Below are positions 1 to 7,528 of a DNA stretch of 64,000 nucleotides, piece by piece. The translations under genes were made by a program, and so were the position numbers. The DNA is from Peribacillus sp044761665 (GTDB lineage: Bacteria > Bacillota > Bacilli > Bacillales > DSM-1321): contig NZ_JBIWCW010000013.1 in assembly GCF_044761665.1 (NCBI RefSeq), forward strand, positions 1 to 64,000. The letters run 5' to 3'. How positions within the stretch are numbered: the stretch's first letter is position 1; every line of letters starts with the position of its first letter. The notes beneath the pieces are model-generated. The model was not told where the DNA came from, made no database searches, and saw only the letters and a list, made by a program, of their open reading frames with translations.

Positions 1-204
1 CATCATCAAGATGTAAAACCTATCTATGCGAAACGCAAGGAAACGATTGAGCGTGTATTCGCAGATGCAAAAGAAAAGCATGGTATGCGTTGGACTACTT
101 TAAGGGAACTTAAAAAATTGTCGATGCAGGCGATGCTTACTTTCGCTGCCATGAATTTAAAGAAGATGGCCATTTGGACATGGCAAGGTCCAAAAATGGC
201 CTAA
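1..204 (+). CDS. IS1182-family transposase, 3' end only
   Basis: The reading frame is open from the first base and stops at TAA 202-204, giving the last 67 residues of a transposase. The RKETIERVFADAKEKHGMRW stretch is the C-terminal block around the last acidic residue of the DDE catalytic triad in IS1182-type transposases, and the tail ending in WQGPKMA is also typical. The N-terminal part lies outside the window, so it is unknown whether the element is intact. It sits directly upstream of a strong palindrome, as at the 3' end of many such elements. Confidence 0.75.
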   Translation, partial: HHQDVKPIYAKRKETIERVFADAKEKHGMRWTTLRELKKLSMQAMLTFAAMNLKKMAIWTWQGPKMA

Positions 205-263
205 CAAAGTGGGCTCGTAGAGACCTATACTTTAAATCTCGAGCAAAATTTCAAGAAAATATC

Positions 264-301
264 AAAAGGGGTCCGGAATGAAATCATTCCGGACCCCTTT
301 T
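264..301. terminator. 18-bp perfect hairpin after the IS1182 transposase
   Basis: Bases 264-281 and 284-301 are perfect reverse complements with a 2-base loop, rich in GGGG/CCCC with flanking A and T runs. It fits a bidirectional terminator at the end of the insertion sequence. The IS end itself may lie just beyond, near TGTCGACA at 301-308, but this is not proven. Confidence 0.6.
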
Positions 302-402
302 GTCGACAAACTGCGATCCTTCCCAGGAGGGATTTTTTTGTTTTATTTTATATTTAGTAACATTTTAAATACCAATAATTTACATAAAAGTTTATGTGTG
401 TT

Positions 403-428
403 AACATATAGTTATATAGCTATATGTT
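403..428. promoter_or_regulatory. Palindromic operator upstream of sdpR
   Basis: A 26-bp nearly perfect palindrome has half-sites AACATATAG and CTATATGTT around a TATATA-like centre. It ends 26 bp before the sdpR start codon and 11 bp before its ribosome site. ArsR-family repressors bind A+T-rich dyads of this kind, so it is probably the autoregulatory SdpR operator overlapping the promoter. The sequence shows the dyad; its use is inferred. Confidence 0.55.
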
Positions 429-454
429 GATATATTTGAAAAGGAGGTGAGGAA

Positions 455-730
455 TTGTTTGATGTATATAAAGTGATTGCCGATGAAACTCGAAGGAAAA
501 TATTAGATCTCTTAAAGGAAAAAGATATGACTGTAAGCGAAATTTCAGGATATTTTAAAATTTCTCAACCAAGTATATCTCAACATTTAGCCTTATTAAA
601 AAATGCTAATTTGATTGACTCATTTAAAGAAGGCAAATATGTAATTTACTCTTTGAATTTAACGGTTTTTCAAGAAATCTTAGGTTGGGTTTTTAATTTT
701 GCTAATACCAAGGAGGAAGATGAAAAATGA
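455..730 (+). CDS. sdpR: SdpR-like ArsR-family repressor
   Basis: This 91-residue winged-helix protein has the ArsR layout: ADETRRKILDLLKEKDMTVSEI followed by a recognition helix in ISQPSISQHLALLKNANLI. There is no cysteine pair for metal binding, which fits SdpR rather than metal sensors. In B. subtilis, SdpR is an autorepressor of the sdpRI operon and is held at the membrane by SdpI when SDP toxin is present. The TTG start at 455 follows an AAAGGAGGTGA ribosome site. The stop overlaps the next gene, sdpI, by four bases, so the two are translationally coupled. Confidence 0.85.
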   Translation: MFDVYKVIADETRRKILDLLKEKDMTVSEISGYFKISQPSISQHLALLKNANLIDSFKEGKYVIYSLNLTVFQEILGWVFNFANTKEEDEK

Positions 731-1350
731 GACATCTCTGGGCGTTACTTAGTTCTTTTATTGCAATAATACTAGTTTGGGTATTCTCGTATAATTATTT
801 ACCAAGTGAAGTAGCAATGCATTTTGATTCTAATGGTAATCCGGATCAATATGGGGGAAAACTTCTCATAATGATACTGTTCTTGATACTTAGCTTCGTT
901 CTCTTGTTGATAACCTATTTATTCATTATGTACGATAATAAAAATCAGAATAAACAGAAAATAAACACCCCAATTACCACTTTTATGATTCTTTTTACTT
1001 TTGTGCTAAACGTTTTATTCTTGTTAAATATTAAAGACGAATCTCTGCAAACAGGAAGATTTTTATTCGTTCTAATCGGTTTGTTTTTTGTACTAATTGG
1101 AAATTATGCACCACAGATAAAGAAAAACTATTTTATTGGAGTGAGAACAGCTGCAACTTTAAGCAAAGAAACGATATGGAAAAGAACACAGAGATATTCC
1201 GGTTTTGTCTTTTTTATAGTGGGTGTCCTTATTGCTCTTACCTCCTTGATTCCTATTCTAATAGCGGTTATATCATCTGTTTTTATACTTATAGTAGGAA
1301 TATGCTCTATATACATTTATGCAAATAGAATCCAAAAAGAAATATTATAA
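727..1350 (+). CDS. sdpI: SdpI-family immunity/signalling membrane protein
   Basis: This 207-residue membrane protein has about six hydrophobic segments. The N-terminus is a DUF1648 domain (LPSEVAMHFDSNGNPDQYG). The C-terminal half has the SdpI signature NYFIGVRTAATLSKETIWKR. In B. subtilis, SdpI gives resistance to the SDP cannibalism toxin and sequesters SdpR at the membrane. Its place directly after sdpR and about 700 bp upstream of sdpABC supports this role. A strong terminator follows at 1416, so sdpRI is its own transcription unit. Confidence 0.88.
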   Translation: MRHLWALLSSFIAIILVWVFSYNYLPSEVAMHFDSNGNPDQYGGKLLIMILFLILSFVLLLITYLFIMYDNKNQNKQKINTPITTFMILFTFVLNVLFLLNIKDESLQTGRFLFVLIGLFFVLIGNYAPQIKKNYFIGVRTAATLSKETIWKRTQRYSGFVFFIVGVLIALTSLIPILIAVISSVFILIVGICSIYIYANRIQKEIL

Positions 1351-1415
1351 ATGCTAAAAATGATAATTTTTACTGTCATTTCAAACTGAAGGGGATTCTA
1401 ATAAGTCCCAAAATG

Positions 1416-1463
1416 AAACAGGTGGAGAAAAACGATTTGTTTTTCTCCACCTGTTTTTTTTAT
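1416..1463 (+). terminator. Intrinsic terminator of sdpRI
   Basis: An 18-bp perfect stem (1416-1433 with 1439-1456, loop GATTT) is followed by a T run. It lies 66 bp after the sdpI stop codon. Confidence 0.85.
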
Positions 1464-1575
1464 TTTTATTATTATTCATTGAAAGAGGTAGACGCCTTTA
1501 TTTCATAATTTAGGATTTAAATAGTTGCTTTCGTTACTTTTCATATCACTGAACTAATATTTAAAAATCCTTATA

Positions 1576-1950
1576 TTACATAAATCTATCTCTAAATTCT
1601 TTTTTAGGTAATGGACAATATTCAACTTTTTTTCTTTTGCTAGCAAAAAAAGTGTAAATTTTTTCTCTGAAATATTTAGGTAAGAGATTTTGAATTAAGA
1701 GAAGTCTAAAAAAAGGATTAGCATCGCTTAATATTCTTACAATTGCGTCAGAATATAAATATTCTTTATCATTTTTTAAATAAATTATGCTATCAACCTT
1801 CTTGGCTGAATTACTAATTACTCTTTGGTATAATTCTCCGTTTATTTTTGAAAACTTCACTCTCCCGTTTTGATCAATTCGCATTACAAAATTAATAAAT
1901 CTATTACAATGTAAGCAATCAGAATCAAAAAAAGCTATCATATTTTTCAT
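1576..1950 (-). CDS. DCC-family thiol-disulfide oxidoreductase
   Basis: This 124-residue protein begins IAFFDSDCLHCNRFINFVMR, the DxDCxxC signature of the DCC (DUF393, YuxK-like) family of small thioredoxin-like proteins. A start at 1950 is preceded by a GAGGTGAG ribosome site. It is transcribed divergently from sdpABC across a 127-bp A+T-rich gap. DCC proteins often neighbour HTTM-domain membrane proteins, and SdpB is related to that family, so a part in SDP maturation is plausible. It has no signal peptide, so it should act on the cytoplasmic side. Its substrate is unknown. Confidence 0.75.
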   Translation of the reverse strand: MKNMIAFFDSDCLHCNRFINFVMRIDQNGRVKFSKINGELYQRVISNSAKKVDSIIYLKNDKEYLYSDAIVRILSDANPFFRLLLIQNLLPKYFREKIYTFFASKRKKVEYCPLPKKEFRDRFM

Positions 1951-2077
1951 TTACTCACCTCTTATTTTAAATATATTAAAAATTTAAATTAATTTTAAAT
2001 TAATTTTAACATAACATTACAAAAGATGTTATAATAATCCACATAAAGAAAAATATGGAAAATAGTAGGTGACTATC

Positions 2078-2611
2078 TTGTCTAAATTATCCAATGATGC
2101 AATAACATTTTTGATCTCCATCCTCTTTTTTTTCCTTTTGTTTTTTTATGGGATAATGCAAATCATGCCTAATAATCCTATAAAACACTTACCATTATCG
2201 AACGAAATACATATCTATTCTTGGTTTCCTCAAGGTTGGGGGTTTTACAGCAAGGATCCACGTGATACTACTTTTACAATAATTAATATGCAAACAGGTG
2301 AATTAGCAGTTCAATGGCCAAATAATAGAGTTGATAATTTATTCGGTATTAATCGGAAAGGTAGATCTCAAGGAATAGAAGCTGGAAGAATATCTTCAAA
2401 GGTAACTGTGAGTGACTGGAAAGAAGTTAAGGGAGACCCGGTAAAAGAATTAAAAAAAATGAAGTCTATTACAGTTGATAATGATTCTCCAAATCCAACT
2501 ATACTTGGAGACGTAGGTATTATTTTTCAAGAATCAACTCCGTGGAATTGGGCTAAAAATAAAGATTTAATTATGCCATCAAAGATAGTGAGGGTAAAAG
2601 TTAATGATTAG
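2078..2611 (+). CDS. sdpA: SdpA-family toxin maturation protein
   Basis: The protein has about 177 residues, one N-terminal membrane anchor, and the SdpA-type motif IYSWFPQGWGFYSKDPR. In B. subtilis, SdpA and SdpB act together to turn pro-SdpC into the active SDP peptide. I chose the TTG at 2078 because AGGTGA lies just upstream; a GTG at 2069 in the same frame is also possible but overlaps that ribosome site. The stop overlaps the sdpB start by eight bases, showing tight coupling. Confidence 0.82.
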   Translation: MSKLSNDAITFLISILFFFLLFFYGIMQIMPNNPIKHLPLSNEIHIYSWFPQGWGFYSKDPRDTTFTIINMQTGELAVQWPNNRVDNLFGINRKGRSQGIEAGRISSKVTVSDWKEVKGDPVKELKKMKSITVDNDSPNPTILGDVGIIFQESTPWNWAKNKDLIMPSKIVRVKVND

Positions 2612-3518
2612 GAAACTTAATGAGTACACCACAACGATAATAAACAATTTTAATCCATGGACAAATGTATATGGACTAGCTAGAAGTCTTATGGGTTTAT
2701 CATTATTAATAACTTTCTTATTTAATGATGTCACTATATTTTTTAGACCATCTTCTGGCCAAGATACTATAACCAATTCCGGTACTATTAGTTTATTTAG
2801 TCTAGTTCCCCAAGACTATTTCTATTTATCTATTGTTAAATGGATATTTATTTTCATCTTGGTTTTAGTCGTTATAGGTTGGAGACCTAGATTTACTTGT
2901 CTATTACATTTTTACATAGCATACAGTTTAAATGCTGCAGGAACCACTATCGACGGAGGAGAGCAAGTAAATGTTGTAATGGCTCTTTTACTAATTCCTA
3001 TAGCGCTTACTGATCCTAGAAAGTGGCATTGGGATACCTCGTATATCCCTACTAATAGAACTACTAGCAAAATAGTTAGCTTTGTTACCTATAACTTCAT
3101 TAGGATTCAAGTTGCAATTTTATACTTCCATTCTACTATTGCTAAATTAGGTAATACTGAATGGGTGGATGGGACTGCCGTTTATTATTACATGCAAGAC
3201 ACTATGTTAGGTTTACCTAGTATTTTCAAAAGCATGGCAAATCCTATCTTATCAAGCCCTTTGGTTGTAATCCCTACCTGGGGAACTATTATTCTCCAAA
3301 CACTTTTAGTATGTGCATTATTTTTACCTAAAAAGAATTGGGGTAAGATGTTTATTTTTGCTTTATTATTTCATGAAACTATTGCAATTATGTTAGGTCT
3401 AATTAGTTTCTCTACTGTGATGTTTGGAACGTTAATTTTATATTTGCGACCATTGGAGCAAAACTATAAATTTAAGTTCTTTACATATAAAAAAAATTCA
3501 CTGGAGGTAGAAGTATGA
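2604..3518 (+). CDS. sdpB: SdpB-family multipass membrane protein (HTTM-like)
   Basis: This 304-residue integral membrane protein has several hydrophobic helices. It resembles SdpB and the vitamin K-dependent-carboxylase-like HTTM family; NFIRIQVAILYFHSTIAKL with the following W-x-D-G-T-A-V is the characteristic block. SdpB is needed with SdpA for production of active SDP toxin. It overlaps sdpA upstream and shares four bases with sdpC downstream, so sdpABC is one operon. The exact chemistry of SdpB is not known. Confidence 0.85.
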   Translation: MIRKLNEYTTTIINNFNPWTNVYGLARSLMGLSLLITFLFNDVTIFFRPSSGQDTITNSGTISLFSLVPQDYFYLSIVKWIFIFILVLVVIGWRPRFTCLLHFYIAYSLNAAGTTIDGGEQVNVVMALLLIPIALTDPRKWHWDTSYIPTNRTTSKIVSFVTYNFIRIQVAILYFHSTIAKLGNTEWVDGTAVYYYMQDTMLGLPSIFKSMANPILSSPLVVIPTWGTIILQTLLVCALFLPKKNWGKMFIFALLFHETIAIMLGLISFSTVMFGTLILYLRPLEQNYKFKFFTYKKNSLEVEV

Positions 3519-4159
3519 GAGGTAGAAAGTGGTTAACATTTTTGATGGTGGGAGCTTTATTATTTGGCATTACATTCTCTACAACAGGTATTAACGCAAA
3601 TGCAAAAGCACAAGCAAACAATGAGTACACCGGGGAAGAACTTTACAAGGCAATCCTTTTTGGGCAAGGTGAAGCTAGTAATTTATTAGATGACTTATGG
3701 ACTGAAGAGGGTAAAGAAACTTCCAATACAGAACAAGGATTGGACTTCACAAATAAATTAGTGAAATCTATTAAAACTTCTGATCCAGATTATTTCGAGG
3801 ATTTAGAAGATGCTATCTATAGTGGTAATCAAGTAGAAATCGAAAACACATTAGAATTGGGTGGAGAGTACTTAGGTAAATACGTTGAATCTGGTAAATA
3901 TCAACCAAACAAAAGTGTTATCGCTGATGGTGGTGCTGAAGGAACTTGCGTGTTATATGTTGCTTACGCTGCAGCCGCTGTTAGTGCAGTAGCAGGTGTT
4001 ACGCATGCTGTAGTTGCAACAGCTGGTGGTGCGGTTGTCGCTTACCTAGCTGTTACGACAACAAAATACTTATGGAATGGTAAGAAATCTATTGGTGAAA
4101 CTACTCAATTTGGTAAAGAAGCAATCGTTAATGAAGTAGCAACTTCATTCGCAAACTAA
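3515..4159 (+). CDS. sdpC: SdpC-like toxin precursor
   Basis: This 214-residue secreted precursor has a signal peptide (about residues 1-30, LTFLMVGALLFGITFS core), a charged middle (YTGEELYKAILFGQGE is shared with SdpC), and a hydrophobic Ala/Val-rich stretch at about 145-187. That stretch corresponds to the SDP peptide excised from SdpC. In B. subtilis the mature peptide starts Cys-Gly-Leu-Tyr and has a disulfide between Cys141 and Cys147. Here only Cys145 is present (CVLYVAY); the partner position is Tyr151. The peptide would therefore be linear or joined differently. The ribosome site GGAGG lies within the end of sdpB. Confidence 0.85.
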   Translation: MRGRKWLTFLMVGALLFGITFSTTGINANAKAQANNEYTGEELYKAILFGQGEASNLLDDLWTEEGKETSNTEQGLDFTNKLVKSIKTSDPDYFEDLEDAIYSGNQVEIENTLELGGEYLGKYVESGKYQPNKSVIADGGAEGTCVLYVAYAAAAVSAVAGVTHAVVATAGGAVVAYLAVTTTKYLWNGKKSIGETTQFGKEAIVNEVATSFAN

Positions 4160-4180
4160 TAATATAATAAATAAGGGAAT

Positions 4181-4202
4181 CATTCTTAATATAGAATGTT
4201 TT
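4181..4202 (+). terminator. Weak terminator after sdpC
   Basis: A 6-bp stem (CATTCT/AGAATG, loop TAATAT) followed by TTTT lies 22 bp after the sdpC stop. Confidence 0.4.
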
Positions 4203-4238
4203 GACTAGATTGAAATTAAAATAATCCAATGGAAAAAT

Positions 4239-4284
4239 GGTGCTGTCTCCAAAAGTCATTATCAATGACTTTTGGGACAGCCCC
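4239..4284. repeat. IS-end-like palindrome (GCTGTC...GACAGC), copy 1
   Basis: A palindrome of about 20-bp arms reads GTGCTGTCTCCAAAAGTCAT / ATGACTTTTGGGACAGCCCC with loop TATCA. A very similar one lies at 20114-20161. Hairpins of this wording are common at the ends of Bacillus IS1182-type elements, so this is probably the trace of a lost insertion sequence. The 285-4716 stretch around it otherwise holds only the relic described next. Confidence 0.5.
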
Positions 4285-4409
4285 ATTCAGTTTTATCATA
4301 TATAGCTTCATTATTTTTTAAATCTACTATCCATAGGCCATTCTATCCGCGTCATAGAGATTTTCGTTGTTTATACACATCCCGCACTTTTACATTTTTC
4401 GCTATCAAA

Positions 4410-4560
4410 GGGGTTTGAATTTTGGCCAACGATTATAACCAATACTTGAATCATTTGATTTATAATACCTTATGTACTCTACTTCTTTAAGGTTGACCTC
4501 CTGATCTGTTGCAGTTCCAGACTCCCACAATATTCTTTCCATATGGTAAGATCTCTTCGT
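4410..4560 (-). pseudogene. GIY-YIG nuclease-like fragment
   Basis: Reading the minus strand gives EVEYIRYYKSNDSSIGYN, which matches the C-terminal half of GIY-YIG domains (E-x-x-YI-x-x-Y...GYN). There is no start codon, no GIY-YIG catalytic N-terminus, and the flanks have stops in all frames. It is a fragment of about 40 codons. The identification rests on this one motif, so it is tentative. Confidence 0.4.
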
Positions 4561-4716
4561 TCTTCTCTTGTAAAATCCTTTTCAATTAATCTACTATTTG
4601 CACTTCCATAGTTTTATTCTGTGGAAATATGTTATGAAAATATATTTTATGAAAAATTTTTCCTTTGGCAGGAATTCAAGTAAGCTGGAGGTAATTCAAG
4701 TCAAGGAGTGATGGAT

Positions 4717-5070
4717 ATGATTCAGATAATCAATGGGGTTTCCTTTTTTGAAGTGGAAGGGGTTGAGGGCGATAGATTTTAGGACAGGCAGTTTTTATTG
4801 CTTTACGAAGGCCATGATTATTTTCAACGGTACTTCACCTTGAGGCTCCTGCAAGTGATGGTCAAGGGTATCGGACCCAGGTGGATGTATGTCCTTCATT
4901 TCGTGGACATCGAGGAATTCGATCGGGAGAAAGAGAAATATGGGGAGGTCATTTGCGATATCCATAACCGGGTCGTACAGCATTTGAAAGTTGGTTATGG
5001 ATTTGAAGATCATTGTGTGATGGCCGATCATGAGCAGCGAGTCTTTGGAGTCCAGGCGGTTATGTCTTAG
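4717..5070 (+). pseudogene. Plasmid hypothetical gene with an in-frame amber codon
   Basis: From ATG 4717 (ribosome site AAGGAGTG at 4702-4709) the frame runs MIQIINGVSFFEVEG to a TAG at 4780-4782. It then continues in the same frame for 95 codons to TAG 5068-5070, with acidic and aromatic-rich coding-like sequence (MYVLHFVDIEEFDREKEKYG). The downstream part has no ribosome site of its own. A single nonsense mutation is the simplest reading, though readthrough cannot be excluded. I do not recognise the family. The base composition is G+C-richer than the sdp locus, like the plasmid genes after it. Confidence 0.5.
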
Positions 5071-5089
5071 TCCCTTTTTACTTTCAGGA

Positions 5090-5716
5090 AAGAGGCCGGG
5101 CGGTGGCACTACGGACTGATTGGAAAGGGAAGGGCGCCTTTCCGTCATTCCGTACGTGTCGCTTCGGCATTAAAGGGCTCGATAACCACGGTCTGTACGG
5201 CGGGCCGCCTACAGTCCGTAAGTTCCTGATCCCTTTACGGCTTCGCCGCCATACCGAACGAGCCGAAGGGCGGGAAATCAAGGGATGGGTCAAAACATAA
5301 GAACCAAGAGTAGAAGGTCGAGCCGAAAGCGAATACCATAAGTCCGAAGGAAAGCAGCCAACCGGCTGCTTATTTTATTGATTTTCCCTTTTGCCTTCCG
5401 AATCGTAAAACAGCGCAAGCTTTCTAGCCTTCCAGCCGGCAGGACACCCGAACCTTTCCGGCAGGAAGGCAAGAAGGCTAGACAACCGGTCAAGGGGCAC
5501 CAAACTTTTTCATTACGGACGCTTGCGCAACATGAAAAACTTTGGCGCTCAGATCTCCCTTGACCGATTGCCTATGCGTGTTTTTCGTTCTACTTGCAAA
5601 AGGGGAAAAATCATCCCCCTTTGGGGAACTGAGGCGCTTCGCAAGTCAAAAGGGACAAGACATCGACCCCAAACCCATAAAGGCAAACCAAAAAACCTTG
5701 AAGGAGTGTTGGAAAA
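5090..5716 (+). ncRNA. Candidate structured RNA or long leader before radC-like gene
   Basis: This stretch of about 630 bases has no convincing gene: several short overlapping frames exist on both strands, none with a ribosome site or known motif. It is dense in complementary segments: 5110-5118 with 5212-5220, 5176-5181 with 5259-5264, 5352-5359 with 5364-5371, 5427-5439 with 5458-5470 (one mismatch), 5423-5432 with 5473-5482, 5413-5420 with 5521-5528, 5483-5496 with 5557-5570, 5500-5510 with 5535-5545, and 5592-5597 with 5641-5646. Some helices exclude each other. It could be a large structured RNA, a long 5' leader of the JAB gene, or a DNA structure used in plasmid biology. Confidence 0.4.
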
Positions 5717-6169
5717 ATGGAATTAGCCCCAATCTTTGAAGTCGTTCGCATCAGGCAGGAAATCAGGGAGACGTCAGACCCGTTCACGACCTTTCAAATC
5801 TCATCGCCTCATCAAGCCCAGGAATTAGCAGCCTCGTATATTGCCCATGAGGACCGGGAAGTCTTCCTCGTGATGATGCTCAACACGAAGAACCAGGTGG
5901 TCGGGCTTCACCGAGCCCACACAGGGAGCCTGAACGCGAGCATCGTCCATCCACGTGACGTGTTGAAATGCGCGGTATTGAACAATGCGGCCTCCATCAT
6001 CGTCAGCCACCAGCATCCCTCCGGCGACCCGACGCCGAGCCGTGAAGACATCGAAGTCACGAAGCGATTGGCCGAAGCAGGGAAGATACTCGGGATTGAG
6101 CTCCTTGACCATGTGATAGTGAGCCATCTAGGAAACCATGTTAGTTTGAAGGAAAAAGGATATCTATAA
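5717..6169 (+). CDS. RadC-like JAB/MPN-domain protein
   Basis: This 150-residue protein consists only of the RadC-type JAB domain, without the N-terminal helix-hairpin-helix part of chromosomal RadC. The zinc motif SHQHPSGDPTPSRED supplies His98, His100 and Asp111, and the LGIELLDHVIV block follows as in the family. Short RadC proteins of this kind are common on plasmids, phages and ICEs. Their function is unsettled; a DNA repair role is traditional but unproven. A GGAGTG ribosome site precedes ATG 5717. Hairpins at 6178-6240 end the unit. Confidence 0.85.
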   Translation: MELAPIFEVVRIRQEIRETSDPFTTFQISSPHQAQELAASYIAHEDREVFLVMMLNTKNQVVGLHRAHTGSLNASIVHPRDVLKCAVLNNAASIIVSHQHPSGDPTPSREDIEVTKRLAEAGKILGIELLDHVIVSHLGNHVSLKEKGYL

Positions 6170-6177
6170 AGGAAACG

Positions 6178-6240
6178 GGCACCGGCTGGGAAGCTGGTGC
6201 CGGCTTACGCATGGAAGGAAAAAACGGCCGTTTTTTCCTT
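6178..6240 (+). terminator. Double hairpin after the radC-like gene
   Basis: The first hairpin pairs 6178-6187 with 6192-6201 (one G-U pair). The second is a perfect 26-bp palindrome at 6215-6240 (AAGGAAAAAACGG and its complement) that supplies a T6 run. Together they form a good terminator. Confidence 0.7.
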
Positions 6241-6577
6241 GATCTGAAGCAGGCATCGAGCCTGCAGGGCGGTTGCCGGGGCAACCTTACATAAACCTGT
6301 TAGTAATTGATTCAGGGAGGAAGAACAAAGAAATGCATTCACCTGATGAGGCGTTTTCCCCCATTATGTCGCACCGATTAAAAAACGATGTATGACTGAA
6401 AGGGATCCAGGCATCAAAAAAAGCACGCCCGTGGCGTACCAGTTGAATATCAAGACTTCGGTATAGGAACAACCCGATAGAGGAGTTTTATAGGATGTCT
6501 TCCCAAATTATACATTCATGTTGAGGCATGTAAACCAGATGACGTCCATACACTTTTATATAGAGGAGGCATGGCAA
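6241..6577. other. Gap with small hairpins and one possible mini-ORF
   Basis: Short hairpins lie at about 6250-6290 (CAGGCATCGAGCCTG and GGTTGCCGGGGCAACC). A 20-codon frame at 6333-6395 (MHSPDEAFSPIMSH...) follows GGGAGGAAG and could be a leader peptide. Nothing else is recognisable. Confidence 0.3.
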
Positions 6578-6880
6578 ATGGTATATAGACCGACTGTACG
6601 CTATCCGGATATGTATAAGGAGTATATTGAAGATCTTTTTAAAGCGACGGAGCTGGACCGGAACCAACTGATCCGGTTAGCCTTATTTGTGGCTGCCCAT
6701 TCGGACCAATACAAAGCTATCCTTAAAAAACATCAAATGAATGACGTCCCTCTCCCCTGTCCAGGATGGTCCATCCATGAGGAGAGGTGTTGGAAGGACC
6801 AGAACTATATCAGAAAACAGGGTGATGAGGGACGCTTAAAGCTTGTGGAGCAGGGTGGTATCAAAATTGTCATTGCATGA
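6578..6880 (+). CDS. Hypothetical plasmid protein, RHH-like region
   Basis: This protein of 100 residues starts at ATG 6578, chosen because GAGGAGG lies 8 bases upstream; an earlier in-frame ATG at 6518 has no such site. The region VRYPDMYKEYIEDLFKATEL then DRNQLIRLALFVAAHS reads like a ribbon-helix-helix or short DNA-binding fold, a strand followed by two helices. I do not recognise a named family. It may be related to the two proteins after it, which show similar strand-helix-helix units. Its stop codon directly abuts the stop of a minus-strand peptide gene. Confidence 0.6.
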   Translation: MVYRPTVRYPDMYKEYIEDLFKATELDRNQLIRLALFVAAHSDQYKAILKKHQMNDVPLPCPGWSIHEERCWKDQNYIRKQGDEGRLKLVEQGGIKIVIA

Positions 6881-6979
6881 TTAGTTATTTTTAGGTTTTT
6901 CGGTACTCTTTAATGAATGGAGTGTTGATGCCTTATTGGCTAATGCTTTGGCTATTTCTTTTGAGATATCTTTACTCAT
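6881..6979 (-). CDS. Small 32-residue protein, convergent
   Basis: The minus-strand frame MSKDISKEIAKALANKASTL... encodes 32 residues, starts at ATG 6979 and has GAGGTGA as ribosome site. Its stop (6881-6883) touches the stop of the 6578-6880 gene without a gap. The peptide is lysine-rich and probably helical at its N-terminus. The good ribosome site and amphipathic pattern support a real gene, but no family is recognised. Confidence 0.5.
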   Translation of the reverse strand: MSKDISKEIAKALANKASTLHSLKSTEKPKNN

Positions 6980-7114
6980 TCCATTTCACCTCACTTAGCT
7001 AAAGGGTTAACGGGAAATGGATTTTTTATACCTCCCTTCACCAAATGGACGATACTTGATGACCGGATGACCAACCAACCCAAGGAAAAAGCCGTACAAA
7101 AGGGGGGAAATCGA

Positions 7115-7528
7115 ATGAGGAAGGATAAGCATTTGAACCCGGTCCTCAATAAGAAAAAAAAAGAGGGCCAAGAACAACAAAAAAGAAAAGTACGAACGGA
7201 TAAGCTTCATGACATCAAAATACCTGTTACAGACTCCATGGATTTCTTCATTAGAAGAGAATCCAGGAGACATTGGAACGGATCAAAGACGGCATTAGGA
7301 ACCGAAATCCTTCTATTTGGTCTTGATCAGGTGTTCGTATATCCAGACGTCACCTATAATGACCTACCTAATACCATCCACTGCAAGGTGGACCATGAGG
7401 TATTTCAGAAAATAGGAGAATATGCGGCCGATTGGAGATGTAGCATCAGGAAGGCGGCCCACAGGATTTTTGTGGAAGCATATAAGAAAAAACAGCTTGG
7501 GGGAATAAGCGATGGCGAAATACAGTAA
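7115..7528 (+). CDS. Hypothetical plasmid protein with two similar halves
   Basis: The 137-residue protein starts at ATG 7115 after an AAAGGGGGG ribosome site. After a basic N-terminus (NKKKKEGQEQQKRKVR), two segments look alike: IKIPVTDSMDFFIRRES with KTALGTEILLFGL, and IHCKVDHEVFQKIGEYAAD with IRKAAHRIFVEAY. Each is a short strand followed by two helices, like a ribbon-helix-helix unit. A DNA-binding plasmid control protein is possible but not shown. The gene overlaps the next by 17 bases. Confidence 0.6.
   Translation: MRKDKHLNPVLNKKKKEGQEQQKRKVRTDKLHDIKIPVTDSMDFFIRRESRRHWNGSKTALGTEILLFGLDQVFVYPDVTYNDLPNTIHCKVDHEVFQKIGEYAADWRCSIRKAAHRIFVEAYKKKQLGGISDGEIQ

Noticed and set aside
4798..5070. 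Separate gene starting at TTG 4798
   Set aside because: No ribosome site; the frame joins upstream to ATG 4717 across one TAG, so a mutated longer gene is simpler.
5084..5739. Several overlapping 60-69 codon frames on both strands
   Set aside because: None has a ribosome site or family motif, and they overlap each other in a palindrome-rich G+C-richer stretch where open frames arise easily.
6287..6472. Minus-strand 61-codon frame
   Set aside because: No ribosome site or motif.
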